Positions 34,103-44,530 of a stretch of 64,000 nt of DNA are shown here, piece by piece. The notes under the pieces were generated by a model. It was given only the letters and a program-made list of their open reading frames with translations, searched no databases and had not been told where the DNA came from. The DNA comes from Dactylis glomerata. Its lineage: Eukaryota > Streptophyta > Magnoliopsida > Poales > Poaceae. A program made the translations under genes and the position numbers. Numbering within the stretch: the stretch's first letter is position 1; every line of letters begins with the position of its first letter. The stretch is from positions 2,585,375 to 2,649,374 of the forward strand of contig QXEO01000234.1 in assembly GCA_007115705.1 (NCBI GenBank), written 5' to 3'.

Positions 34103-36056
34103 TGATACGTCTCAAACGTATCTTTAATTTTTGATGCTCCATGCTTGTTTATACACCATTTGCTTTGTGTTTTGTTACACTTCATGGCGTTTTTATGCAT
34201 TTTCCGGAACTAACCTACTAACGAGACGCCACAGTGCCAGTTCCCTGTTTTCTGCTATTTTTGTGTTTCGGAAAAGCTACACAGGAAATATTCTCGGAAT
34301 TGGATGAAACAAAACCCGAACCTCCTATTTTTACCGAAGCTTCACGAAGTCCGAAGATGAGACGGAGGGGGGCCAGGGGCTGGCCACACCCTAGGGCGGC
34401 GCGGCCTAGGCCTGGCCCGTGCCACCAGGGGGTGAGGCCGCCTGGTCCACCTCCTGATGCCTGCCCTTCCGCCTATATATTCCCCTCGACGGGAAAAATC
34501 TAAAGACCTGCTCAATTTTCCATGAAACCTACTGCAAGCCGCCGCCGTCGTCGATGCGAGATCGGGAGTGACGAGGGTTAACTCGACAAATGTCCAATAT
34601 GAAGGACTTAGGATCGGGGGAATAGGGCATCAGATGAACTCAAAGGTAAAATCAGTCAAACAAGGCATATATCGAAAGTAAACGTAGGGTGAACTTTGGC
34701 TTACTCTCAATCTGTCCCTCACCGTCCTCTCCTGGCCCCTATATATAGGTGGCCAGGTCTCAAATTATGGGAGGGGTCCGACACAGATTACAATATCGAT
34801 ATACGACATGAACTCGTATCTCGACCAGGATTACACTTGGGCCTAGCTTAACGGGCCTCAGGGGTACTCAACTAACGGCTCTATTATCTATACCCTTGTC
34901 AGGGAGGGTCCAGAAGCTCTTCCCGGCACCCTGCCGGAGGCCTTCTTCACCACCATGGTCGCCTCCGGAGTGATGTGTGAGTAGTCTGCCTTGGACTACG
35001 GGTCCATAGCAGTAGCTAGATGGTCATCTCCTCCACCATGTGCTTCATGTTTAGATCTTGTGAGCTGCCCTACATGATCAATATCATCTTTGTGTAATTC
35101 TACATGTTGTGTTTGTGTGGATCCGATGAATATTGGTACTATGTCAAGTTGATGTGCTGAATTATTATCTTTATGTTATCTCTATGTTCTTTATGATCTT
35201 GCATGCTCTCCGTTGCTAGTAGATATCTTGGCCAAGTAGATGCTAGTGACTCTAAGAGGGAGTATTTATGCTCGATAGTTGGGTTCATGCCTCTAGTAAT
35301 CTGGGGGAGTGACATAAACCTCTAAGGTTGTAGATGTGCTGTTGCCACTAGGGAGAAAACAACATTCTTGTGTTCAAGGACATTTGCATTGTTTACATTA
35401 CACACTTTGCTTAAGGCGATAATCTGTTGCTTGCAACTTAATACCCAATGGTTGCTCGGATGACATCCGGAAGGTGGATTATTAGTCATAGATGCAGTTG
35501 GAATACGGTCTATGTATTTTGTCGTAATTCCCAGAGTGAATCTCATAGTGATCCTCATGACATATGTATTCTTTCTTTATTCTATCAATTGCCCAACTGT
35601 AATTTGTTTACCCAGTATGTTGTTATTTATCTTATGGAGAGACACCACTAGTGAACTATGGACCCCGGTCCAATTTCCTTTACATTGCTATCACCGTTTT
35701 ACTTTTACTCGCATTATTTACTTTCTTGCATACTATTACCTTTTACCACTCGATACGCTCAATCCTTTGTTTACAGCAAACCGGTGAGATTGACAACCTC
35801 ATCGTAAGTTCGGGCAAAGTACTTGGTTGTGTTGTGTGCAGGTTCCACGTTGCTGCTAGTGAAAAGCCACGCACCAGCATTTATCTAGCGCCATTGCTGG
35901 GGTGTTGCAAAGCTAGCGGGCATCAACCTTCGGAAGTGTGGTTCTTTCTCCTACTGGTTCAATAACCTTGGTTTCACAACTGAGGGAAAACTTGCTGCTG
36001 TGCTCATCATACCTTCCTCTTGGGGTTCCCAACGGGGTGTAATCTACACGCCATCA
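34103..36056 (+). repeat. 3' LTR of B (1,954 bp with insertion)
   Basis: It begins TGATACGTCTCAAACG and ends GCCATCA. Its extra length comes from the 333-bp solo LTR at 34569-34901 plus 5 bp of duplication. Scattered substitutions separate it from the 5' LTR. Confidence 0.9.
34569..34901 (-). repeat. 333-bp solo LTR of the element C family
   Basis: It runs TGACGAGGG to CTTGTCA on the plus strand; reversed it matches the LTR of C (40710-41042), also 333 bp. The flanking duplication GGGAG (34564-34568 and 34902-34906) is perfect, and the empty site can be read in A at about 26807-26815. Confidence 0.95.
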
Positions 36057-36061
36057 GGCGC

Positions 36062-36521
36062 TACAACGAAGCTTCTTGATAATATGGTGGTAAATTATTC
36101 TGAGTAGCACACCGAGACAGCTCCACAAGGTAAGAAGGTAAATTCAGTTGAAGAAACCTCTTCCTTGAGTGATAAGATTGATACTATTATGGCTATGATT
36201 GTTAATGATAGATCTCATGTTGATCCTAATAATGTTCCTTTGGCGTCTTTGGTTGCTCAATAAGAGCATGTTGATGTAAACTTCATTAGAAATAATAATT
36301 TCAATAACAGTGCTTATAGGAACAAGTTTGCTAGCAAAAATTTTAGGCCGTATCCTTCTACCAATGGTAATGGTTATGGCAACTCTTATGGTAATTCCTT
36401 CAACAACACTAGGGGCGCGCCCTCTAAGCTTGAAGTCATGCTCAAGGACTTCATTAGTAAACAAACCGCTTTTAATAAGTCTGTTGAGGAAAAGTTGGGT
36501 AAAATTGATGTTCTTGCTTCT
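36062..36521 (+). pseudogene. A gag, continuation after B
   Basis: The frame resumes one target duplication after B with KLLDNMVVNYSE. It contains at least two stops, has an Asn/Gly/Tyr-rich stretch around 36300-36410 and KLEVMLKDFISKQTAFNKSVEEKLG, and is cut by element G at 36522. Confidence 0.75.
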
Positions 36522-39500
36522 TGTAACATCCCAAGATTTTATCAAATTTTGGGGGAAATTTTTGCTTTTGTTCGGCATGTGCTGATTGAAATTTCACAGG
36601 GATTTAAAACTTTTTGAGTTTATTTAAAAGCTTTATTATAAAAACTATTTCAAACTACATACTATTTCTTGAGGAGTTTCCTTGAGAAAAAGAAAGATTT
36701 CAAAAATACTATTTTTCTACTTTTCATTCAAACCTATGTAAGCTTGCTTGCAGAAGGAATGAATCACAAAAAGGTGTTGTTTATTAAAAAGTTGTTTCTT
36801 CAAAACTATAATTGAGAGTGCTTCCAATTATTATTTTTATAAAATATTGTTCTCCTAATTTCAAAGGATTATTTTCAAACCCTAACTCAATTATATGTTA
36901 TGCAAGCAAATCCTTCTTGCTAACCTATAAAGTTTTATTCAAAAAAAACATGTTTGATTTAGGAAACTTGTTGTTCACTGTTTTAAATGACTATTTTGAA
37001 TTTTACAAAAATTTCTGAAAGTAGTTTGAATGGTTTTGAAGCATTTTTGCAAATTATATGGAAGAAATAGGAAAAATAGAAAAAGAAAAAGGAAAAAGAA
37101 ATAAAAAGGAATAAAAGGCCGGGGGGACCAATCTGGCCCAGCCCCGAAAGAGGCCCACGGCCCAGCCGGACTAAACCCGAAAGGGTATCTCCTTTCCCTC
37201 TCTTCGCCTACTAACACCTGGACCCCGCCCGTCAGGCTCTCTCTCTCTCTTCCCCAGCCGCTGACTGCCCGACCCCACCCGTCATCCCCCACCTCTCGCC
37301 GGTCTCCTCTCCATGCACGGGATCAACCCAAGCCGCCCGATCCCAATGCCGCCCTAAAACCCTAACCCCCTCCCCACGCCTAGCTCCCCTAAAAAGCCCC
37401 AGACTCCCCTCGCCTCTCCTCCTTTTCCCTCTTCGTACGGCGCCTCCAGGCTGGCAAAATTCCACGTCGGAGCACGCCAATCTCGACGACGTCCATCGCT
37501 GATTCCGACGAGGTCAGATGCTCCAGCACCCTCCCGTCGGCCTCGCTCTTCCTATCTCTCGCAGGCGCACCACCCTGACTCCTTCGCATCGCCTATTCCG
37601 CAGCAAATTGACGCCGGGGATCACGAACCAAAGCTCACCTGCATCGGCGAGTCTCCAGCCGAACCCCTCCCCCTCTGCAGGAAGCAATCGAAAACGGCGA
37701 TCACGTTTTTGAGACCACCGCGTCGCTATGAGCACCGTCGCGCCCTCGCTGTTGTCCGAAGATCATCGGAAGTCCGCCGCCGTCCACCACCGAGCCGCCC
37801 TTGCCGGAGATTGCTCACCGGAGATATAACCCTTGGTGAGATCCTCTTCCTTTTCTTTTGACCGTTGGATCCCGATCTAATGACCCTGACAGATCACTTA
37901 CCCGAAGGGGTTCCAGTCAATCTGGTGCGTCCAACTCTCGTAAGATCTGATGGCTTACAATCGTGATCCAACCGAACCGGTACGCACCAGTAAGAACACG
38001 CCACGTGGCCTGTTCTGATTCAAACTCAAATTAAAATAGAATTTCAAATCTGAATTAAGTCCAATCTTGTAAAAGTCATATCTTGTAAAATTCAAATTCT
38101 AATATGAGTATTTGAGTAATTTCCACTATAGGATTAATTCTATTTCTTTTCATGTTTCCTTCTACCATAGTAAATCTTATGATCATACATGTTCATCAAT
38201 GTCATCTAAACAACATCTTGGCCTATGCTATGTCTACCAAGGATCATCTTGAGACTACCTTGCCACTTATCAAGTCTGTCTAAATCTACTTGTCTAATTC
38301 ACACATATTCAAATTGCAAATGGGTTATTTGAGTTAGGTGTGAATTAACTCAACCCTAGGTTCTATTTTTGCTATTGTGGTATTGATTTAATTCTACCAT
38401 CATGGCATATGATCATATTCCATGTACCCAATAGAAACCTTAAACCATGATCTCAAATGTCAATCATTCATACCCAATCCTATGCCTACTTAAACTTGTT
38501 CACTTGTATTGAACTATTCAATCTGCAAATGAGTTTATTGAGTAAGACAATGCATTATAATTCTTTGCCCAAGGTCTAGGTGTAATGCATACTATTTATG
38601 AGTAATTGTTGTCACACTTGCTCAATAGTATTGTTATGCATTATTTGACTCTGGTGTGGTTTATTTCACAAAAGTCTTTCTAAATCCTATTCATGCTTTA
38701 ATAAAGCATAAAGACTTCGTCACTTATGTCTTGTTTACCAATTCTCATCAATCACTTTGACCTATTCCAACTAAGCTCTCAAACCCATATCACACAATCC
38801 ATGTTTCCTTTTTGCCATATCTCTTCTATCACAATATCATGAGAAATCCTAAATTGTTAACAAACACTTTTCAATTGTTTGTCTTGTTTGATTGTGTTTG
38901 AATGGTATGTTTATAGTATGCTATTTCTTGTGCTATAGTTTTCGCAAAGAGCTACATGCTTAGTTGAGAGAAGTGGAAAGATTGTATTCTTCAAAAAGGC
39001 AAGTGACACACATGCTTCTACCTATTTTTATTTTGCATTAGTGTTTTTCAGTAGTATGCATGATAGGTGAATGTTCAACTGTTTACAAAATGCTAGATCC
39101 TAGTAGTGAGTAGCTATCCCTGAACCCCACCTGGTAGGATGCTAAATACCTGAATATTGATGCTATGCTTTGATCATATGAAAAGTTGTTTTGTGAACAA
39201 ATTAACAACTTCAACTAAAATTAACTACCTGGGTGGATTGGTTTGTGATGGAAAGTGAAGTAGGTGGGTCCTGGGGCACATGATAGGACAGATGTGTAGC
39301 TCAGGATACTGCTCGGGATGGCCACTCAGGATTCAAGAGATTAATATGGCTTCCATGATTAAAGTACTTCCAGTGCAGCCTTATGATAATATGGGCTCTG
39401 TCTTGATTGAGTAGGATTAAGGGTTCAGCCATTAGGTACTGACAGCAGGTGGTAGCATAATATAGGGGGTACGGTCAGATCCTGATGGTTGAATGCTTTT

Positions 39501-40283
39501 TCTGAAAGGTCTTGTTTCATTTTATGTATGGGCATAAAAATGAATCTTAAGGTGAAAGTGCACAACCCTTGCAAGGTGTTAAAATCTAATCGATTAGCCG
39601 AGTCCTCGGAATGGACAATTGAGTCTCTAGCCATGGAATGATCGGAAGAATCTCATCATCTTTTTTGAATGCTTTAAAACTTGACTAGAAAATATCAGGA
39701 GAAGCTCAGGGCCATACACTCCGAGGGGTGGTGGTTTTTGTTGTTTCACAACTATGTTGAGTTTCGCCCAGAAACTACATGCCTAGCTAGTATATAGTGT
39801 ATGGGGGTTATTTCATCCCTTCATAAATTAAATTTTGATGAAAATGGATTTTGCAAAGATAGTAGGATAAAATTGGTTTTATGCAAAACTAGCCTTTGAG
39901 ATCCACAAGCCAGATATCATGTAGTTTAGTCTTTTCACAAATGCCACAAATATGTGTCATTTGCCAGTACGTTGTTGTACTGACCCCTCTGGGGCTGCAT
40001 ATTCAAATATGCAGGTTTTATTTCGAATAAGGAACCAGTAGTAGGATCTCGAGTCTACATTCCAACATGTCTGCATGTGGCACTTGATGAAGATGGAGGA
40101 TCATTGCTACTATGCTTTATGATGTGTACTCGTAAGGTTGAAGACATATGTAATCTGGATTTACGTTGTAATATTGATGCTATTGCAATGATTACGATAT
40201 TTGTACTGTGGTGCTATCTACTGATCCAGGGAATGGCACAGATATACAGGAGTTCTGTCTTTAGGTAAAGGCAGGGTGCTATA
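36522..40283 (+). repeat. 5' LTR of G (about 3.76 kb)
   Basis: It begins TGTAACATCCC and ends GGTGCTATA (expected CTACA, so one base of the terminus has changed). Bases 37110-37820 are GC-rich and C/T-rich with many short repeats, while the flanks are AT-rich. No reliable gene is inside: the open frames around 37232-37735 follow base composition only. Confidence 0.75.
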
Positions 40284-40286
40284 GAA

Positions 40287-40299
40287 TGGTATCAGAGCA
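40287..40299 (+). other. Primer-binding site of G (initiator tRNA-Met type)
   Basis: TGGTATCAGAGCA is the classic plant complement of initiator tRNA-Met, 3 bp after the LTR. Confidence 0.9.
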
Positions 40300-40488
40300 T
40301 AGTGTTGCATGTAGAATCGAGACCCTAGGTTTGGATATAGACTAGGAAGCTCTAGGAATTCTTACCTCTACAAGAAAAATCTTCTTTTCAGTTTTCTAAA
40401 TAAAATTTATCCACTTTTCAGTTTGTATCTCTCTCATAAAGACTTACCACATTCATTTGTTTTACACTACTCTTCTTTTCTATTTTAG

Positions 40489-40709
40489 ATGCCCAACCTC
40501 ATCGAATCCCTCAAGAAAGGACCAGAAATGATCATGACTCTAAAGTGTGAGACTAAATTTCCCAAAGCCTTGAAGAACCTCATGTTAAGTATGGGAATGC
40601 AAGGAGAAGCTGTTTACAAAGGATTTCCCGTGATTGATAAAGGTGAAGAATATTGGTGGGTGCAACTCCACCTATACAAGAACAAAGAAGATGACCACAA
40701 GAAGATGGG
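40489..40709 (+). pseudogene. G ORF, N-terminal fragment (about 73 codons before element C)
   Basis: ATG 40489 follows TTTTCTATTTTAG, which looks like a 3' splice site. The product starts MPNLIESLKKGPEMI and holds a conserved-looking EYWWVQLHLY block. Element C interrupts it after HKKMG. I do not recognise the family; it is not a typical Gag start. Confidence 0.5.
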
Positions 40710-41042
40710 TGACAAGGGTATAGATAATAGAGCCCGCTAGTTGAGTACCCCTAAGGCCCATTAAGTTAGGCCCAAGTGTAATCCTAGTTGAAATACGAGT
40801 TCATGTCGTATATCGATATTGTAATCTGTGTCGGACCCCTCCTGTACCTTGAGACCTGACCACCTATATATAGGGGTCAGGAGAGGATGGTGAGGGACAG
40901 ATTGAGAGTAAGCCAAAGTTCACCCTACGTTTACTTTCGATACACGCCTTGTTCGACTAATTTTACCTTTGAGTTCATCCGACGCCCTATTCCCCCGATC
41001 CTAAGTCCTTCATCTAGGACATTTGTCAAGTTAACCCTCGTA
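40710..41042 (+). repeat. 5' LTR of C (333 bp)
   Basis: It begins TGACAAGGG and ends CCTCGTA. The solo copy at 34569-34901 ends CTCGTCA on the same reading. A TATATATAGG box lies at about 40865-40874. Confidence 0.9.
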
Positions 41043-41045
41043 AAG

Positions 41046-41063
41046 TGGCGCCGACCGTGGGGA
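41046..41063 (+). other. Putative primer-binding site of C
   Basis: TGGCGCCGACCGTGGGGA starts with TGG, 3 bp after the LTR. The tRNA is not identified. Confidence 0.65.
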
Positions 41064-41215
41064 CTCTCGGCATTGGAACCATGAATTTGACGGCTTTTTT
41101 GCCTTTAGCCAACAGCAATCCAAAAGTCGACGAAAATCAGATATCTTTTGGGACCGTCGATTTTCAACCTCACTAGTCAAACTTCACGCCAATATTTGAG
41201 AGCACGGATCAAGAT

Positions 41216-41734
41216 ATGGACCTGATGATCGGAAGTCTAAACTTTCACGTCGGATCTTTAGGTTCGATTCGCCTTTCAGATCCGGTGAAACCGGATCCGT
41301 CGGCAAACAAGTCCAAGACAATAGCAATGTCAGAATCATCAGAAGGATCCTCCAATGAGGTAAACTCGCCGGTCAGCTTCACAGAAACAGAAATAGAAGA
41401 GAGAGAAATCGCAGAAGGCGACGAAACCATGGAAAATTTCGACTTAGAAGTGCAGCTCGAAGACCTCATGATCTGCCATGACGATACTTCAAACAAATCA
41501 ACAAACACCTGGAAGACAGGACTAGAACTTCATGAGGATGACGATTCAATCTTCTCAAGCTTAGGCAGCAAGTTCGACAATCGATATCAAGTACTCGCCA
41601 TTATAGGGGATAACTCAGAAGAGGTCGACGAAAACAACAATCCAGTGCTCAACCCAGCAAACATAAACAGAGGGGCAAATTACCTGGCAGAAGGAGAAAC
41701 TGCAGATTCTCTGGCAACTAGGGAGAAAGTTTGA
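41216..41734 (+). pseudogene. C Gag N-terminal region, 172 codons
   Basis: An acidic, Ser/Glu-rich frame from MDLMIGSLNFHVG to a stop at 41734. It lacks a known fold but lies where Tat-type Gag leaders are found. The following 41735-42160 is open only in pieces, so frameshifts separate it from the next Gag part. Confidence 0.5.
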
Positions 41735-42160
41735 CTATCAGTCGACGAATGGAGAATAATCAAAATAGCCGTGGAGCACGGCATGCCAATACCAACAAAC
41801 GCCAGCAAGAATATGCTTTTGGGGTATCACTACGCCTTAAGACAGCAGTCGAAGCAACTAGCAAAAGAGAGGATTTAAATACAGAAGAGAAGAGACTTAG
41901 CCATTGCGGCAAGCGAAGCTTATCACAAAGTTCGTAGCGACACGTCATACACAAACAGCAAAAGACATCGTCGACATGGATCAAGGTTCAAAAACCTCGA
42001 GTACTCAGAAAGGCAAAGTCTCTCCAAAAACCTCGACTCGTCTTTCCTATCGGTCGACGAGCAAGGGAACATTATACCAACGACACCTGAAGCAGCACTA
42101 CTGGTAGCTCAAGCATACCTGCACACAACACGGCCAAATCCAGGAGACCCAAGGGAACAT

Positions 42161-42538
42161 ATGCACCGGGCAGCACTACAAGGATTGAAGATAGTAGGCA
42201 ACAAATTATCAGCAAAAGAAGAGGAGGCGTACCACAACAAAGGAACCCATAAACCAAGATCACCACGCCGTCACAACAGTCCTCGGCACAGAAGCGACAG
42301 TCGACGATCTAGAACACCATCACCAAGACGATATAAAAGTCCGAAGCATAGAGGAACCCAAAGATCCAGGACTCCCAACAAAGCATATGACTACGAAGAC
42401 GACAAAAAGGAGATGGGGGCGTCATGCTTTACTCATAGGGTTCGCACCACGCCAGTACCCAAGGGTTTCAAACTGCCCCATGATCAGCAAAAATATGATG
42501 GATCTCAGGAAAAATACTGGGAGGAACCAAGGAAATAG
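42161..42538 (+). pseudogene. C Gag middle region with Arg/Ser-rich stretch
   Basis: Residues about 30-85 are full of RSP and SRRSRTPS-type dipeptides, like SR proteins. They are followed by GASCFTHRVRTTPVPKGFKLP, a typical lead-in to the Gag core of Tat-like elements. The frame ends at 42538 and the core continues in another frame from 42541. Confidence 0.6.
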
Positions 42539-42540
42539 CA

Positions 42541-43983
42541 ATGCAAAGTTTGCAGTTACACCTCACCGACGCAGCAAGGTCATGGTTGAGCAAATTAGAA
42601 AAAGAAACAATTGGAAGCTGAGAGGAGCTCACAAAGCAATTTACGAGCAACTTCAAATCGACATATAAGCGGCCAGCGTCCATAGAAGAAGTCAAAGCCT
42701 GCATATAACAACGCAATGAGACATTAAGGGCGTATAACCAAAGGTGGAGCATTATTAAAAATTCAGCAGTCAAAGTCTCAGACGAAAGAGCAATAGATGC
42801 ATTCACACTCAGGTTGCGGCGAGGAGACCTAGTCGAAGAGATGGGCAGAATCAAGCCGAAAACAGAATCAGATTTAATGGATATAGCAAACAGGTTCACA
42901 GATGGAGAAGATGCGTGCAACAACAAATGGACACGATCACCAGAGGACGATAGAGGAAACAGATATGGAGGCCAAAGGAGGAGATCCCGCAATTACGATA
43001 ACTACGGCTCCCACAGCCAAGTAGCCGCAGGGTACAAAGACAATAGTTACCAAGGGAACGATCATAGAAGCTCGGGATACCATAGCTACGAAAAAGAAGA
43101 CTACGGGAGCAGCAAAAAATTTCAGACAAAAGAACCGAGAGAGTACAACCCATCACCAGAGGATATTCTAAACGGACCATGCCACATACACTCCGCGTTC
43201 GTTGATGGGAAACGAGTATCTAGACACGCGATGAAAGATTGCACGATGTTCTTGAAACTCCAGGAGGCAGCACTGAACAAGCAAGCCGAAGAAAAGAGGC
43301 AAGGATACGAAGGGTACACAAACAACGCGCCTGCAAGTCAACAAGGAAACAATGGAGTTCCTCAAGGTCAAGACCAGCCGAACCAGGGACGCGACGATGA
43401 CGGAGGATATGTTCCATCTAAGGGTCACATCACAACAATGATACATCCAGTGCCAAAGTTGAATAAAGAAGAAAAGAGCATAACTCGACAAGTCAACCTA
43501 GCAGTAACATCTCCTCCAGCAACAACGGAGTATCTACACTGGTCAGAACGACCCATAGAATTCAATAGGGAAGATCACCCCATAACAGTACCTCGGCCAG
43601 GAAACGCGCCTCTGGTACTCAAAGCCCAAATTGGGACATATGACGTCGACATAGTATTTATGGACGCAGGAAGTGGAATAAATCTCATATATGCAAAAAC
43701 TCTCCGAGCAATGCACATATCACTAGAGTTCCTGAAACCAACAGACTGTTCCTTCCACGGAATTGTCCCAGGAAGTGCCAACTATCCACTAGGTCGAATA
43801 GCACTCACATTTGCTTCGGGAATCGACAAAACTACAGAAGAGAGAAGCTCGACTTCGAAGTCATGGACTGGCCATCACAATATCACGCGATCCTCGGGTG
43901 ACCCGCGTTTTCACGATTCATGGCAGTACCTCACTATACTTACCTGGTACTCAAAATGCCGGGATCCAACGGAATTATCATAG
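42541..43983 (+). pseudogene. C Gag core and aspartic protease
   Basis: One frame with at least two stops before 42814 covers the Gag core (LHLTDAARSWLSKL, TKQFTSNF, then FTLRLRRGDLVEEM) and runs open from 42814 to 43983. A Cys/His remnant lies near GPCHIHSAFVDGKRVSRHAMKDC (about residue 110 of the open part). The protease has the active-site motif IVFMDAGSGINLIYAKTLR. The frame drifts off the family after about 43850, and 43984-44110 still shows relics of the region before RT (MAQNFGMMANYG). Confidence 0.75.
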
Positions 43984-44110
43984 TAAAGGGAAGTTTCGAA
44001 CTCTCAGATCTATGCGACAAGGAGTTTCACAAGATGGCTCAAAACTTCGGCATGATGGCAAACTATGGATAACCCAAAGACAAGGAAAAAAGCGCGACTA
44101 CAGAAGTTGC

Positions 44111-44530
44111 ACAACAACTTGAAGGGCACCCAGCAGAGCCAGAAGTGAAGAAACCGCGGGTGCAGCCGTCAGATCTAGGAGAAGCAGCAGAGGACAAGGG
44201 AAAAACTTCGGCAACATAGGCAACAAAGTGCACAAAAGTAGAGTAGAAAAATAAGGCTATTAAAAGCCACAAGTTATCCTAGGGTAATACCCTCTAGATC
44301 CAGAACACGGGTCACTGGCCGGGTCTCTTAGGACAGCCCATGTATCTTACATTACAAGCATAAATAAAGACAAAGTTCCTCCTATTCGATTTTACATGTC
44401 TTTAAACAAATTTGCGGTAAACGCACTAAACACAGAACGTAAACGCTTTGAGAAAAAATCAAAATTTCTAACAAAAGGATTTAGAAACAGAAACTCTCGC
44501 GTTCTACAAAGTATATATGCAATACGAGCA
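44111..44530. other. Spacer of C between protease relic and antisense gene
   Basis: No open frame of note is seen. The plus-strand tail of the sense coding region fades by about 44220, and 44240-44530 is AT-rich and should hold the 3' ends of both converging transcripts. Confidence 0.4.

Larger units (their letters stand above)
28758..36056 (+). mobile_element. Complete Gypsy-like element B (7.3 kb), nested in A
   Basis: LTRs are at 28758-30388 and 34103-36056, with a worn primer site, a short gag-like ORF and the same non-coding tail as I. The flanks are GGCGC (28753-28757) and GGCGC (36057-36061), a perfect target duplication, and A's gag continues on both sides. No pol is present, so B depended on another element's enzymes. 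Confidence 0.95.
26345..36521 (+). mobile_element. Gypsy element A, 5' portion (LTR, primer site, broken gag), host of B and G
   Basis: The order is LTR 26345-27971, tRNA-Asp primer site 27983-28000, and a decayed gag from 28163. Element B (28758-36056) splits gag. Gag resumes at 36062 and is cut again by element G at 36522. The 3' half of A lies beyond the window. The 5' target sequence is CACCT. Confidence 0.85.
36522..40709 (+). mobile_element. LTR element G, 5' portion, nested in A
   Basis: A very long LTR (36522-40283) is followed by an initiator-Met primer site and the first codons of an ORF, where element C cuts in. LTRs near 4 kb with a tRNA-Met primer occur in Del/Tekay-type Gypsy elements and in LARDs. 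Which of these G is cannot be told from this fragment. The 5' target sequence would be CTTCT (36517-36521). Confidence 0.75.

Noticed and set aside
37232..37735. Overlapping open frames in the GC-rich part of the LTR of G
   Set aside because: Base composition explains them, they lack domains and lie in several frames at once.
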